Shown here piece after piece: positions 1 through 12,382 of a stretch of 64,000 nt of DNA. The position numbers and the translations under genes were made by a program. Source of the DNA: Puffinus mauretanicus (lineage: Eukaryota > Chordata > Aves > Procellariiformes > Procellariidae); NCBI GenBank assembly GCA_023333565.1, contig JAJKFH010002198.1:2170001-2234000 (forward strand), read 5' to 3'. Below the pieces are notes generated by a model. The model saw only the letters and a list, made by a program, of their open reading frames with translations, did no database searches and was not told where the DNA came from. Position 1 is the stretch's first letter. Each line of letters starts with the position of its first letter.

Positions 1-257
1 TATGGCGTAAGGGAGCAGGGTGTGTTCTGTTTGCCTGCTGGTGTATTTCTTGGTTACACGCAAGAGAAAAGTTTACAAACTGGTGCTGTGGAAAATATAA
101 ATAAAACAGCAGTATATACTTTGGAGGCTTGTAATTCTGTGTTAATTTTATAAATAATATTATTTCAGTTGTCTACTACCTTCAGAAAGAAATCTTAAAA
201 ACTTGGGGTCCGTCTTGCACCTTAGCATTCAGTGAAGAAGGATTACCTGCTTGTCAG

Positions 258-415
258 GGGTCCCTCCCGCTGCCACCGCACCACAGCCAGCCCCGGGCGG
301 CAGGTCTTCGCTGCCCCTCGCACGGCTCCAGCGCCGGCCCCGAGCTACAGTCACTCGCACGAGGGGCTGCGTCCTACACCCTGACGCCAGGATTTTCACA
401 GAACGTGCCGTGGGA
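258..415. other. Short CpG-dense GC-rich block in AT-rich DNA
   Basis: About 16 CpG dinucleotides occur in roughly 155 bases, while the flanks on both sides are AT-rich and nearly CpG-free. The open frame that crosses it from 251 is short, Ala/Pro/Arg-rich and matches no family I know. It is probably a by-product of the base composition. The block could be a very small CpG island, a non-coding exon, or a remnant of a GC-rich repeat. Its edges are sharp, but I see no terminal repeats or target duplication. Confidence 0.45.
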
Positions 416-2829
416 TCCTCAGTGACAAGTAGTCGTGACCAGAGCCTGTGAAAGAATATATAAAATTTTGGGTACTAAATTTTCAGCACTGAAAAAAAAA
501 ATTATGAATCTGTTTTTCGATGAATTCAACGTCATAACGCTCTAAAAAATACCTGTGGGATGAAAAAGAAAAATAAATAATTTCTTACACATGAAAAAAT
601 CAAGACTTTTTGGTGTGCAAATATTCCTCTGTTCTTGAGCTCTGCATATGTTTGCTTTACTGCCCATCTATGCTTTTCCTTTCACCTTGCATCTAAAAAT
701 AGCGTCAGAAATAACTCTATACCCTGTAACACTGGGCTGGGGTTTCAGAGCAGCTGAGAGCCCCCGTGGCTGAGTCGTCTCAGGTGACCCTTCAGAGCGT
801 GGTTGTCCTTGGAGTTTCTGCACCTCGGCTGCCGAGGGCTCAGCACCCCTGTGTGTCAGAGATGAGGTCACAGGATGCACCCCTGTTTTTTAAGATTATG
901 TTAGAAGTAGTGTATTTCTTTTTATGCCATTGAAGCTATAGCTGAAAAAAAATCCTGGATAATTTGACCGTCTTTTCCCCTTTGTCTCTTGTATTAGCTG
1001 TTACATTTGCTTAAGGGCCTCCCAGTTGTGAGCGCACAAAATATAGCTATGATGATCTCAGATTGAGATGGATAATATATTAACACACAGACCATTCATA
1101 CAGGGGGAAAAAAATCCCAAATGATAAATCACAGTATGATTAGACCAGGGTCAAAAAGTACATGGCTTTGTATTTACCATAACCTCATTAATTTCTAGGG
1201 TTGTGGCAAAAATCCTCTATGTATATAATGCAGAATGCATTTTAGAAAATACATTTTTTTAAGATTCAAAGCAAGCTGAGATCAGCTTGGCTTTGATTTG
1301 CCTTGCTTTAAGACACATATCAATACCTTATAAATCAGGGCCCAGTTGCCTAGTACAATTGTGTACTATAAATATATTTAACCTTGAGTCATGCAAACTG
1401 AGCCTTTGAAGCAAGCGTATACGCATTAAAATCAATGATCCTAGAAAACCCATATTGGATAATGTCTTGTATAAAGAAGTAAGTGTCAAGACAGTCAAGG
1501 AACTGTTTAGGGAAGCCTAAGGTAGGGGAATAAATTTTGCAGTGACGCTGCTAAATAATACCCTCTACAGAAAAAATTCATTGACTTCAACAAGATCTTC
1601 AGCTGAGCAGAGACCAGAGGTTCAAACCTGCGTAGTACAGCTCCTAGGTATAATACGGGTCTTTACAATATATTCTTAAGAAGGGACAGAGGTGAAGATT
1701 AATTAGAAGACTGTTGTTTTGTTTTGTTTTATTTTTTAACTAGGAAATATTACTTGATTATCTTTCATGAGGTATCTATGGGAATAAGAAGCAAATCTGG
1801 CATCAGAAGTTGCACATGTCTCAACGTCTTGATTTATTTCTCCTCTCACTGAGCAACATAGAACTTAACTGCCGTGTAGCACACCGTGGAGGATCAAGAC
1901 CAAGTCACCATGAGCATGCCAGCACTTGCAGAGAACAGTGCTGCAAGAAAGGTGGGGACGTACAAGTGAGCACCATGCAGTTGGATGACTGGACAAGCTG
2001 ATGCACAACACACACTTTTTGTTGAGGACTACTGAATTTGCAGCCTCATCTTTGTTGATGCTGATTCTGCGTCCTTGGCCTCCTGCGCTTTTTGTGCATG
2101 TGTGCATGCCACTGCTGTTCCCAGAGTCTGTGCAGTCATCCTCTGGATGCTCTGTGGTTGTGTATCTGCAGCTAAGATCCAAACAAGCTCATTAACAAAC
2201 CAACACAGTTATGTCTACTGAGCACTCCTTGAAGTTATCCTTGAAGGACCTTCTTGGGCAACACCACTTCCTCATCCATGGTGTCATTCATCACATGGAA
2301 TCAGGAATCACGTAGTTTCATTCAGAATTTCAATTGATTACGATCATCTTTTACTTTTTGCTCCCTCCTTTTTTGCTCCTCTGGGACATCAAGAACCTCA
2401 TGTCTGTAATAGGAACTTCTAATTTTCAGCTTCAGTTTATTTCTGAATACTTTATACCCATTTGTCTTGCCCAGCAATACTGGCCTTGACTTGAGCTAGC
2501 TCACCATTCTCCTGTTTTAAGATCTTTATAATGCCCCCTCCATACTTTTGCTAGGTTAAACTTGTGCTTTCCTAGTCTTGTTTTGTAACATGGGCTCTCC
2601 ACTCTTCTGCTTATCCAAGCTGCATTTGTGTATCCTTTTTGAGTTGAATTTCCTTCAATATGAGTGAAATTATGTACCAGTTTTAGACAAGGTACTAAAT
2701 ACAACCAGTTAGAAAGAGCTCAGAAGTGGTGAGAGTGCCCTGGACTGTAGAACACCAGTTGGCAGCGCCTCTGAACGTCATCTCACCAACAGCCTTAACT
2801 GGCAGATCCCTCCATTTGGCCAAGGCCGA
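416..2829. other. No gene recognised; AT-rich single-copy-looking DNA
   Basis: This stretch has A/T runs and frequent stops in all frames. A mildly GC-richer patch lies around 730-880. Open frames between 1810 and 2195 overlap on both strands, have no recognisable domain and are taken as chance. No repeat family was recognised. Confidence 0.5.
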
Positions 2830-3140
2830 GCAACTGCTGCTCCCTGAGGAACTTCAGCAGCAGTGTCTGTCTAGCCCGATGGTTTATCAGCACAACACAC
2901 CTCATTGTCTCCCCTTTGGCCCGTGCCTTACTGTACTGACATTCTTGTACTATTCCTCATCCTCTTCAGCTTAACTAACAATTCCCCATGTGTCACTGTG
3001 CCAAAAGATTTACCGAGCTCCAAATAGATCAAGTCTGCAGAATTACCCTTGTCAAGAAAGTTATTTAGCTTGTCTAAAAAAAGGGATCAAGTTAGTCTGG
3101 CATAATCTACTCATGCCGCATTTTATCTGATTTTCCATCG
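2830..3140 (-). mobile_element. Ancient L3/CR1-like LINE fragment (reverse transcriptase)
   Basis: Read on the minus strand, conceptual fragments in order resemble the RT of CR1/L3-clade LINEs. A CQTNLI-like block lies near 3095-3115 (family form CLTNLI). A DLIYLELGKSFGTVTHGELL-like block lies near 2965-3035 (family form VDxIYLDFxKAFDTVPHxxLL). An EVPQGA-like block lies near 2838-2856 (family form SGVPQGS). Order and spacing fit, but several stops and frame changes show an old, non-functional copy. It is far more decayed than the CR1 at 38836. It might extend towards 2500, where a minus-strand open frame (2501-2704) is in the same orientation, but I could not align that part. Confidence 0.55.
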
Positions 3141-3539
3141 TGTAAATCCATGCAAACCATACACCACTCCATAAAGTCAGGTGATCCTTGTAGTGCAAGC
3201 AAAATCAAAATCATGTTACTGGCTGATGATCAAGGTCATCACTAAGGCCAATCACTAAGCACATTTGAAAAAAACAAGACACAACTTGTGGAGTTTTCTA
3301 CTGTTTAATATGTCTAAAGAATACGGTTTCATTCACATTTCATAACAGTTTCAGAGAATGTCCAATGAGGATGACAGCGATTCACAATTTTCCAAATTGA
3401 TAGATTATTTCAAACGTTGGGTATAACATCTGACTGTGAGAAAAACATATGAGCAGATAAGTATGTTCAGATGGAGCCTTGTCTACATAAAACTGGTCTA
3501 GTTAAGACTGAAATTCAAATTCCAAGCTTATTATTTGGT

Positions 3540-3705
3540 AACATAATAATTTGATTTTTATAATGCTTTGATTTCAAGTAATGGGGAACACTTCCAAAAC
3601 AATTAATTAATCCTTTCAACCTTTGTAAGCTCAGTGTCATTATTCCCAAATTTTGAAGTGGATGGAATAGCAATAGCAGATCTAACAATGAGGTAAGAAG
3701 AAATT
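3540..3705 (-). repeat. MIR/CORE-SINE-like remnant
   Basis: The run around 3600-3665 resembles the reverse complement of the MIR core-to-3' region. It has a tract with 'aattaatcc' and 'caacc', then 'tcattattccca', the counterpart of 'tattatcccca' in MIR. Divergence is high, as expected for an amniote-wide ancient SINE. There are no terminal repeats. Identification is by eye only. Confidence 0.45.
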
Positions 3706-3900
3706 AAGTTGTCTTTCTTAATGTAATACAACAAAAACGTATACACCTCCTTCCTCCTCCGGTGCCTGTAATGTCTAGCAGAATTACAAACTCAGTGTAC
3801 AGTCTCTGTTGCAGCAGTTCTTCCCTTTTAAAACCAGATTTTCCATAGCTCGTTTTCAGTGTTGTGATTTCCCATATTCTTTTACCTTGCTTGTTTTTAG

Positions 3901-3982
3901 CTTCCGCCTCTTTCCATGCTGAGGGAACAGACTCCTAAGGATGCCCCAGCTCAGCCTGGGCAGGACATGCTGCGCAGGACAG
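3901..3982 (+). other. Exon-like segment (82 nt), candidate only
   Basis: A pyrimidine-rich acceptor ends in 'ttgtttttag' at 3900. A good donor (ACAG|GTGAGG) begins at 3983. Of the three frames only the first is open. It contains an ATG at 3916 in a weak context and leaves one base over at the 3' end. The segment and its 3' flank to about 4110 are GC-richer than the surroundings. No protein family is recognised. Vertebrate introns contain many decoys with signals this good, so this is a lead, not a gene call. It could equally be a non-coding exon. Confidence 0.22.
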
Positions 3983-5810
3983 GTGAGGGCAAACTGCATG
4001 AGGAGAGACCCCGGGGGCTTGAGGCGGCGGTTGGGCTGCAGAGCTGGAAGAGTGGAAATCTGTGGCAGCCCATGGGCCCCTTGCCCTCCCAGAGGGACCC
4101 ACAAGAATTGCTGTTCTCAGCCAGGCTATGTCGCCAAAACACAACCAACATAGGGGTCAGCTCTGCATGGAGCCCAACAGCTTCATGACAGGATCGGTGC
4201 TTCCTTTCCTTTTCTTGGTGGTTTTTTTTTCCCTCTACTTTTTATTTTATATGATAGTGTTACACTACTCCTCATTTCTTGAACTACAGAAATTCTGCCA
4301 AATGGACCTTTTTCTCATCATGAGACCCATATCCCCACAGAGGTCTTAGCTCCTATCTGTAATCATTGTTTGGGGTCAAAAGAAGAGACAAGGAAAAAGA
4401 AGCGGAGGGAAGAGGAGGATTGTGCAGTCCTTCTTGAGGAAAGGTGTTCTGGCTGTTGAACACAGCAACTAGAAGCATTTGCAGTTATGGTGAAGGAAGG
4501 TTTTGCAGTCAAAGTAGTCAGAAACTGGAAAGACATTTTGGTAGATACACTTTTCAAGGGGCCAAACTTCCACATTCTCTCAGGAAATATGATCCAGAAT
4601 GTCTTCAGTACATATAAATATTTTAGGTGAGGAAAACAAAAAAAAACAAAAAACAAAAATGTTTTGATATTTGGTATTTGCCTTGAAGACAAAATTAAAT
4701 TTGTGAAATACTAGCAGTCGTGAGAATTATTTTAACTTCTAGGCAACTTTTCAGAGTTACTAAAAGATATAATAAAGGATATATCAACCCCCCTAGACTG
4801 CACAGAACAATGAAGCACACAAAATAAAGAAGACAAGTTTAATGAGGTATGAAGGCTCTCAGTGCCAATGCAGAAATGCAGAAAGTAGATCAGCATCGGA
4901 GTCTCAAATCATCTCCTGTTGCAAAGTGGGCATGCACAGGCTACTTAGAAAATAAATGATGCGCTCAAAGCTGATAGAGGCATGCTGTTCCCAAGCAAAA
5001 CACGTCTTTTTAGCATGTAGTCCCGTCAAGGCACTTCTAGTCAGACTATGAAAGGTACAGATCAGACGCATTGTTACGCAGTTGCAAGTTAAACATTTCT
5101 GGTTACTGCAGATTGAGAGCTATTTAATCCTACTGTAGAATAAAAAAATACAGAGTTGAAAAAATAGAATGTCACCGTAGTAGAAGACAGATCAGTAACT
5201 CTGTTATGACTCAGTAGCTCACAATAAATTATTTAAACCACTTGTGCTCAAGAGTGACCTTTCAGCCACTGCAAGACAAGAAAAATATTTTCCTTTTTTA
5301 ACTTCCCCAACTCAAATCACACTCCTTCCTTCAAAATCAGGTGACCAGGACGTGGGAACTTGATCATTAATCTCAGACTTTGAAGTACTGAAGCACCATC
5401 GATCAGACGTGGGCAGTGACACAGTAACGGAGGAGTTGGGAGAGGGTCAGCTGGGCAGAACTCAGAGGCAGCTCATGTTGCTCGGCATAAATTTCTAAGC
5501 TTTCATGACCGAATACTTTAAACTGATAAAAAATCTTTCAGATTATTCAGGTTGGTAAGGTTCAGGTCCCGAAGCACATATTTTAATTTATTCTAAGTTA
5601 TAAAAATAAACATTAGGTAAGCATTCTTCCAGTGCATTGTATGAACATCTAATGCACACCGGAAATGCGTAGGCCCAGCTCCGTTACCTCGGAGTACCTA
5701 GATAGCCACATCCCTTTAAAATCTGTTTAGCGTACTTGGGATGCTTTTAAGAACAGGTCATGCACTTGTAACGTGTGTCAAACCACGCGTTTAGGACTCT
5801 CTTTACCTCT
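3983..5810. other. No gene recognised
   Basis: Noncoding-looking sequence. It has an A-rich simple stretch at about 4635-4662 (runs of A separated by C) and short A/T runs elsewhere. Minus-strand open frames around 3935-4151 are shadows of a GC-richer patch. Nothing else could be assigned. Confidence 0.45.
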
Positions 5811-6600
5811 TGTGTCAGGTGTCGGTGCTGAGGTGCTGGTGGGGGGGGCTGCAGGGCGGCCTCTGTGAGGGGAGGCCGGGGTGCCCCGTGCCCGGCACAG
5901 CCGGCCCCACCGCAGGGCCGAGCTGAGCCCTGCAGCCATGCTGGTGGTGCCTCGGTGAAAGTGTGTTTCAGAAAGGCAAAACACTAAAATTTTTTTAAAT
6001 TGTGAGAAACAACGGTGTGAACAGCAAGGTGAGAGCAGGAGGGAAGGAGGTGCTCCAGGCACCGGAGCAGGGTTTCCCCTGCAGCCCCCGGGGAGGATCG
6101 CACCGCAGCAGGTGGACGCGTCCTGAAGGACCTGCACAGAGAGCCCAGGCTGGAGCAGGCTCATCCTGAAGGACGGCAGCCCGTGGAGGCCCCATGCTAG
6201 AGCAGGGAGCAGCGCGAGGAGGAAGGAGCGGCAGAGAGGAGCCACCGTGGACTGACCGCAGCCCCTGTCCCCCTCCCCCTGCACCACCCAGGGTTGCAGG
6301 GGAAGGTAGAGGAGCTGAAAATGAAGGAGTGAAGTTGAGCCTGGGAAAAAAGAGTGGGGGGAAGGTGTTTTAGTTTTTGTCTGTATTTCTCACCATCCAA
6401 CTCTGTTATTAACTGGCAAGAAATTAAATTCATTTTCGCCAAGTCAAGTCTGTTTTGCCCATGAGGGGAAATGGTGAGTGATCTCTCTGTCCTAACCTGC
6501 AAGCTTTTCATTTTATTTTCTCCTTCTTTCCTGTTGAGGAGGGGGATTGAGAGAGCGGCTGGGTGGGTGTCTGGCAGCTGGCCAAGGTCAACCCACCATA
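5811..6600 (+). mobile_element. Solo LTR of an avian ERVL-type endogenous retrovirus
   Basis: The block begins with TG (5811) and ends '...acccaccata' (6600); other copies as I recall end in CA, so the last dinucleotide is mutated. The 5-bp flanks are CCTCT (5806-5810) and GCTCT (6601-6605), a plausible 5-bp target duplication with one mismatch. The first half is GC-rich. Degenerate GGAGCAGG-type units recur at about 6062, 6102, 6148 and 6194. An ATTAAA polyadenylation signal is at 6423-6428, followed by U5-like sequence to the 3' end. No gag, pol or env sequence adjoins it, so it is a recombination-derived solo LTR. The open frames across it (5778-6287 and 6197-6652, both minus) are artefacts of its composition. 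Assignment to ERVL rests on recalled avian LTR sequence; the exact subfamily is not claimed. Confidence 0.85.
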
Positions 6601-9600
6601 GCTCTATAGGTGCATTTGCAAGTGCTGTTGGGGGATCTATGTGAACAGCCACCTATGGTGTTGTGTATGTACTATATGGGGAAAAGCCAGCACATCTACT
6701 GGCTTATTTGATGCTGTTTTGGAAAACACCTGGAAGAATGAAGTTCAGTAGTTTTGGGGGACGAAAATTTAATTTTGGAATAGTCTAACTGTGAGTAGAG
6801 ACAAATACTCATTCACCTATCCTTAGTATCTCCACACCTGAGTTACTTATTCTGCTTAAGCCAAAATGAATTTAATTTTTAAAAAATGAAATGGTGTTTC
6901 TGCTGTGGTAAGTTAAAACGTTTTTGTTTTTTTTTTTCAGAGATAGCTTTCTCACTAATGGAAATTGATTGAGTCCAGTTCTCATATAGAGAACACACTG
7001 AGGAAATTCTTCGGCGGAGTATCAAACGAGCTGGAAAAGATACTTCTTCACATTGCAACAAGAGAAATCAGCACTGTGCCAATTCATGCAACTCCACCTT
7101 TAGGATGCAAGTAATATTTTTTGATCATTGACCTGGAAATTTTTTAAAGAGTATGTGTTTGCTACTCCTTATATTAAATAATTCACTTTCCATTATGTTT
7201 GTTAGAAACAATGAAAAAACCTACAAGAGTGTTTTGGCAGTGTAGTGACTTGCACAGAAATTGGGAGGAGGAGAAAAGGCTTTAGAGGTATCAGTCTGGA
7301 AGGTGTACCAAAGTAAGTATACGTGTTGCCAGTCTGTGGTTATGTGGCTGCAATGATAGCCAGGATTTCAGCACTTCGGCAAAATGTTTTGTAATAACAT
7401 CAGATTAGTTATCAAAACATGGAAACCCTTCACTTAAGAACACGGTACATGACACTATATAAATATGATAAAAAATGTGACTCATTTCTAGAGCCTTAAA
7501 GTTGATGCACAGACTTTGAAGGGTATGTAATTTTGATAACAACAAATAATACTGGCTATTTAGCACTTATATACATCTTCCATTTCCATGGTATCATTAT
7601 AGCATGGTAGTGCTAAGTGTGAGTGGTGATGCTGGACGCTGAAGGGTACTCAAGTCTGACAAGCTTTAGTAAATGCTACCAGTTTTGAATAGATGAGAAT
7701 CTGAGAATGATAGTGAGGAGGGGAAAAAACCATGGAAGAGTTCAAACCTGTTTTAGTCTGCATATCCATGAATTACGTAGAGGGTGATAGGAAAGTTGCT
7801 TGTATATACTTCCAAAGGTTGAGGCCAAACTGTGGCAAAACACAGAAAATATTAATTTGCTGTTAATGTTCATTGCTTGCCCATCCCAATCTTCATCGTT
7901 CTTGTGCAGTATCCCTTTCATCTGAGTGAGGCTATCGCCGATTGCTGGGAAACTGAAGCCTGAGTGGAAGTTTGTGCTCTCCTGAAATGAGTACCACAGA
8001 GCACGTGAGACAAATTCATACAGATTCGAGAAATATTAACTGAGCACATTTGTCACTGCTTCTTAGCTTCTCCATCACAGAAGCCAAAGCAGAGACTCAG
8101 GGGAGGGAAACTTGCCACCTGGCCACCTGCAATTCCTGCTCTCTTTCTTTTGGAGCAGAGCAGTTTACAGAACAACAGGGAGGTGGAAATCCGACTCTGG
8201 GGATGCTTCCTTCTGTCCCCCCAGAGATTTTCTGCAAGCTTCTGTGTTTTGCCCTCCCCTGCCCAGGAGCATACAAGCGAGTATAAGGAGGACTGGAGCC
8301 TGTATGGTGTGCTCTCCCTGTACACCAGCTGTCTGTTATTCAAGAAATGTTGTAAAACATCTCAGGGAGTCTATGACTAACACCATTTCAGTAATGATCC
8401 AGAAACCGGCAATAGAGCAAGAGTAAATTAGCAGCCACCCGGCAGCAGTGAAGTGAAATGGGAAGAGCCTGTGTTTAAAACCCCATGCCTTCTCCAATCC
8501 ACGTAATTCACATTCATCACTCACTATAGAAAAGCAGGCACTTAACTGTTTGATTCTGCAAATGCAAAGCCAAAGCAAGGCAAGTCTTTTCATATGCTTT
8601 GTAGTACCAGCTGCTGTAGTGTTCTTTTACAGCTAATTAAAAACACATGATTTTCCAATTCACTCAATACAGGAAAATGTGTATTTCTGTGCCATATCAC
8701 TTCAACAGAGCACGTCATGCTGCAGACTAGAGAGCAATAAGTACAATCCTGTTGAGATCTGAAAAAAATAAAGACAATAATGGTCAGCCTTCATCATCAT
8801 CAGTCTTAACAAATTCTCATAGAAGTCCCCTGGGGTATAGTTAGGTGCCATCTCTGCAGCAAAATCCCTGCAGTTCAGCAGTGTAGGAAAAGGATTTTGC
8901 GGCTTCCCTAAGATTCTCACATTCAAGTGGAAAATATCCATAGGGAAAGGTTGATCTGTATGGCTGAATTTGTTTCCAAGGGCCCCTGCAAATTCTCGCT
9001 CCTGGGCTGGGGCTGCCAGGAGAAACAGCAATCTCTTGAAAGATAAGATGGAAAGAGGCAGGGGCAGGGAGACCATTTTTTTTCATGAGATCCTGGGTTG
9101 TAATAAATTAATATTTGTGATCTATTTTGAGGGCTTTGAATAAAAAAGGCACCATGAAAACAACCTATAAGTGCTGAAGTTCCACTCTTCTGAATTTGCA
9201 GTATAATTAATTTTATGGGAATTATGCAGTCAAAAGGTTCACAAATCAAGTAGTTGGGTTTTTTAACAGTTTTCAATATGAAGCTAATTATCTGCTTCAG
9301 AGTCTGTAGTGGATTTTTCATACTTTTTCTATGTTCATATTCATATCCATATGCAAAAGTCATCCCCATAAAATAGTATATTCTTCTGGGACATTCCAGC
9401 AGATATTTTAATCAGTTAGGATAATTGATCAAGAAACTCACAAATTTGAAAAGCACTTTGCACTAATGCAGAATAAGATTCAGTTGGAGGGTGCGGCATA
9501 GTTTATATTAAAAAAACAAATGAAGCTGGAATTTTCTCTCAATTTTTTTTGTAGTTTACTCTACATGTTATGCTTGTGACTGATCCTAACTTTCACCTTC

Positions 9601-11744
9601 CCACACATTTCACTTTTGCTCATGGTGACCTTTTCTTAAAGTTGGGTGGACAACTTTTTCTAGAGACGATTTATTAGCAAGGTAATACATTTATGAGAGA
9701 AGAGTTGATGATTTTCCCTTTTTTTTTTTTTAATCCTGAGCATTTTAAAAGTGCAAGCAAATGGTTATGCCAACACTGACATGAATTTATTACAGACTAA
9801 TGTTAAACACAAATCACACCAACAAATGGAGGATTCTATTGTGTATATTTTGTAAATATTTGTTTTCATTGTTTTGTGAAGCCAAGGCCTAAAATGTACA
9901 TATTTATACTGATAAGCATGCATACGTTCATAGAGATCATGGTCAGTCAAAGAGTAGGAAACAAACTACTCCAAATTTACATATTAGTAGACAGTGACTG
10001 CTAGATGTGGAATGCTAATAGAAAAAGACAAAACATGGAGTTATTGGATAACTGCTCTGATTAACTTCCTTCTGTACTGTGTTCAGAATTTTTATAAAAA
10101 AGGAAACATAGACCCTTTCAGAAGCATTTGAGGAAGCCCTCAGGAAAGCAAATCCTGGATCTTGAGGTGGTAGCAGGAATAATGAAATTTTACAGTCTGT
10201 AGAAACATTTTTTTCAAGACCTCTGTACCTTGTAACCTTTAGTTGTGCCACTGCAATATTACGGCCTTAACTGTAAATGCAAACATTACGATTTAGTGTA
10301 ATACAGTCTGTTATCTTTTGGAAAAACAAGAACATTGTGTATTCACTTGAGTGAAAAATGACTGGAAAAACTCTGACTTTGTAACACATCCAAAGAACTT
10401 CTGTCAGTACAAGTTATACCACGCAAACACACCCAAATCAATATAATTTGAGAGCAATATATTAGTGCTGTACATTGCACACTGTGTAGTTCCATAGGTC
10501 TATGAAAGTACTTCTGAAAAACTGTAAGCCTGCTAGAGATCAAGGTGCAAATAGAAAACATAGAAAACACAAAGGAAGCAACTACAAAAGGATGAAGAGC
10601 AGTGCTTTTATATCAACTGCCCTAATGCAGATCTTCCTGAGCAGATGTTCAGAGCAGGCTGCACTCACGGCATTTGTTCCTGCCGTACTTCTGCTACTAC
10701 CCTATTATTTAATGTTCATTCATTTAGTCAGCCTATAGGTGTTAAATGGTATAAGATTGTATAAAAATAGTATAAAATATCCTTCAGTGAGAATATAAAA
10801 TAAGTAAAAGCTTAGCAAATATGAGAAACCACTATAGGCAGCATACATTTGACTTCATTTTAGTTATGGTAATAGGACATTACGTGATAGGGAAACATCA
10901 GACGTGAAATGTTTCAGAAGTAAGAAATGAGCCAGGATAGAAACCACAAAGGTAGTTTAAGGATCTTATCTTTATATACATATGGGTATCTTTTTATATT
11001 AAAGATAGGGATTTATTTACTCTAAAAAGATTAGTTTTATGTTAGTAGCAATGAAATGTTTATTCCAATATGGTGTCTCTCTGGCCTTGAAGCTATGTTC
11101 AAACTGAGGTTTTCCATGTGCGCATACCCCCAAACCTTTGAAATCTAACCTCTGAACTTAGGTAAGGTTTTCTTCATAGGTTAGTCATATTTTTTATATT
11201 CTTTGGAAAACAATTCTGATTTTAAATGTAAAAGTGTCTTAAATGTATTTTCCTTCTCATCTATGATTTGCATACTCATAAATTTTGTAAATTGCCTATA
11301 TCATGTCTTTCCTTGTTTTGCTGTTCCTTATTACTATATTATATTTTTAAGTCATATAATAATTTTAAGTCATGTAACCAGCTGATGTTCAGCACTACCC
11401 ATCACATTATAAAAGCAAAGATTTCTCTGACTTTATTGGGAAAATATTCTTGGTTTTTGCTCCTGACTTGTATCCCAGGACCCAGTAGAAGCCATATTAT
11501 ATGAGTTAACCATTTTAAAATGGGTCAAAGAGTGTCTAATATGGGACAAAGAATGTATAATAAAGCAGTTCTTTACTTTTTTCAGAAATGCTACTTTACA
11601 GTCTCTTACTGAAATTAAAGAGAAGTATCAGTAGTGACAGACTGAATCTTAGGATTAAGCTCTGCGGTCAGAACAGAATTAAAAGCTCAGAAAGGTCATT
11701 AGTAGTGCTTGCCTTCAATTTCTTAACTTCATAGTATATAAAAA

Positions 11745-11780
11745 TGGATGGATGGATAGATAGGTAGACAGACAGACACA
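11745..11780. repeat. Compound tetranucleotide microsatellite (GGAT/GATA/GACA)
   Basis: Consecutive TGGA, TAGA/TAGG and CAGA tetramers follow one another over about 36 bases. It is a compound, partly degraded short tandem repeat and likely to vary in length between individuals. Confidence 0.85.
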
Positions 11781-12366
11781 GAAAAACCCAAACCAAACCA
11801 AACAACCCCCAAAAAATCTTGAGTCTGGCCTTGAAAAATACCATAATTTTTCATATCTGTATATACCAAGGAATTGGTGTGGCCAGGAATTCACATGTTG
11901 TCGCTCAGTCCTGTAGGTGCTGGGCATGGGCCAGGGAGGCGATGCTGGAGCACATTTGTTGGTTAGCAAGCAGTCAAGCAAGTTCAGAGATGTCATGGCG
12001 GCATTTAAGATTCTTGGACAGCCATTACATGACTACCTGTAAATAGATACTAAGAACGCCTCCAGACAACTCCTAATATGGACATCAATTTACAACTCAT
12101 AAGGAAGGCATCCGGTGTTGAAATGAGGTGTTCAGTTTTGCTAACAAGTTAACAAACGCTATGAAAGGCTACTTTTGAAAACTCAGTATCATCCATTTCA
12201 GGGCTAGACTCCTCATGCTAAAAAATTCTTATGTGTTCAGATAACTTGAGTATCCAATTGCATGTATGTAAAAGTCTTTCTTTTCTCTTTTAAATAATGC
12301 CTGTGCCTAAAAAGTCTATTTTATCAATTGTCTAAGTAATTAAAAGCTATGCATCATCATAACTAC

Positions 12367-12382
12367 AATAATAATAATAATA
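12367..12382. repeat. (AAT)n trinucleotide run
   Basis: About five AAT/ATA repeats in an AT-rich context. It is a short simple repeat with no further significance seen. Confidence 0.7.

Noticed and set aside
5778..6652. Minus-strand open frames of 169 and 151 codons
   Set aside because: They are read against the orientation of a recognisable solo LTR and arise from its GC-rich composition.
8923..9369. 148-codon minus-strand frame
   Set aside because: No motif, overlapped by other frames on the same strand, and of a length expected by chance in 64 kb.
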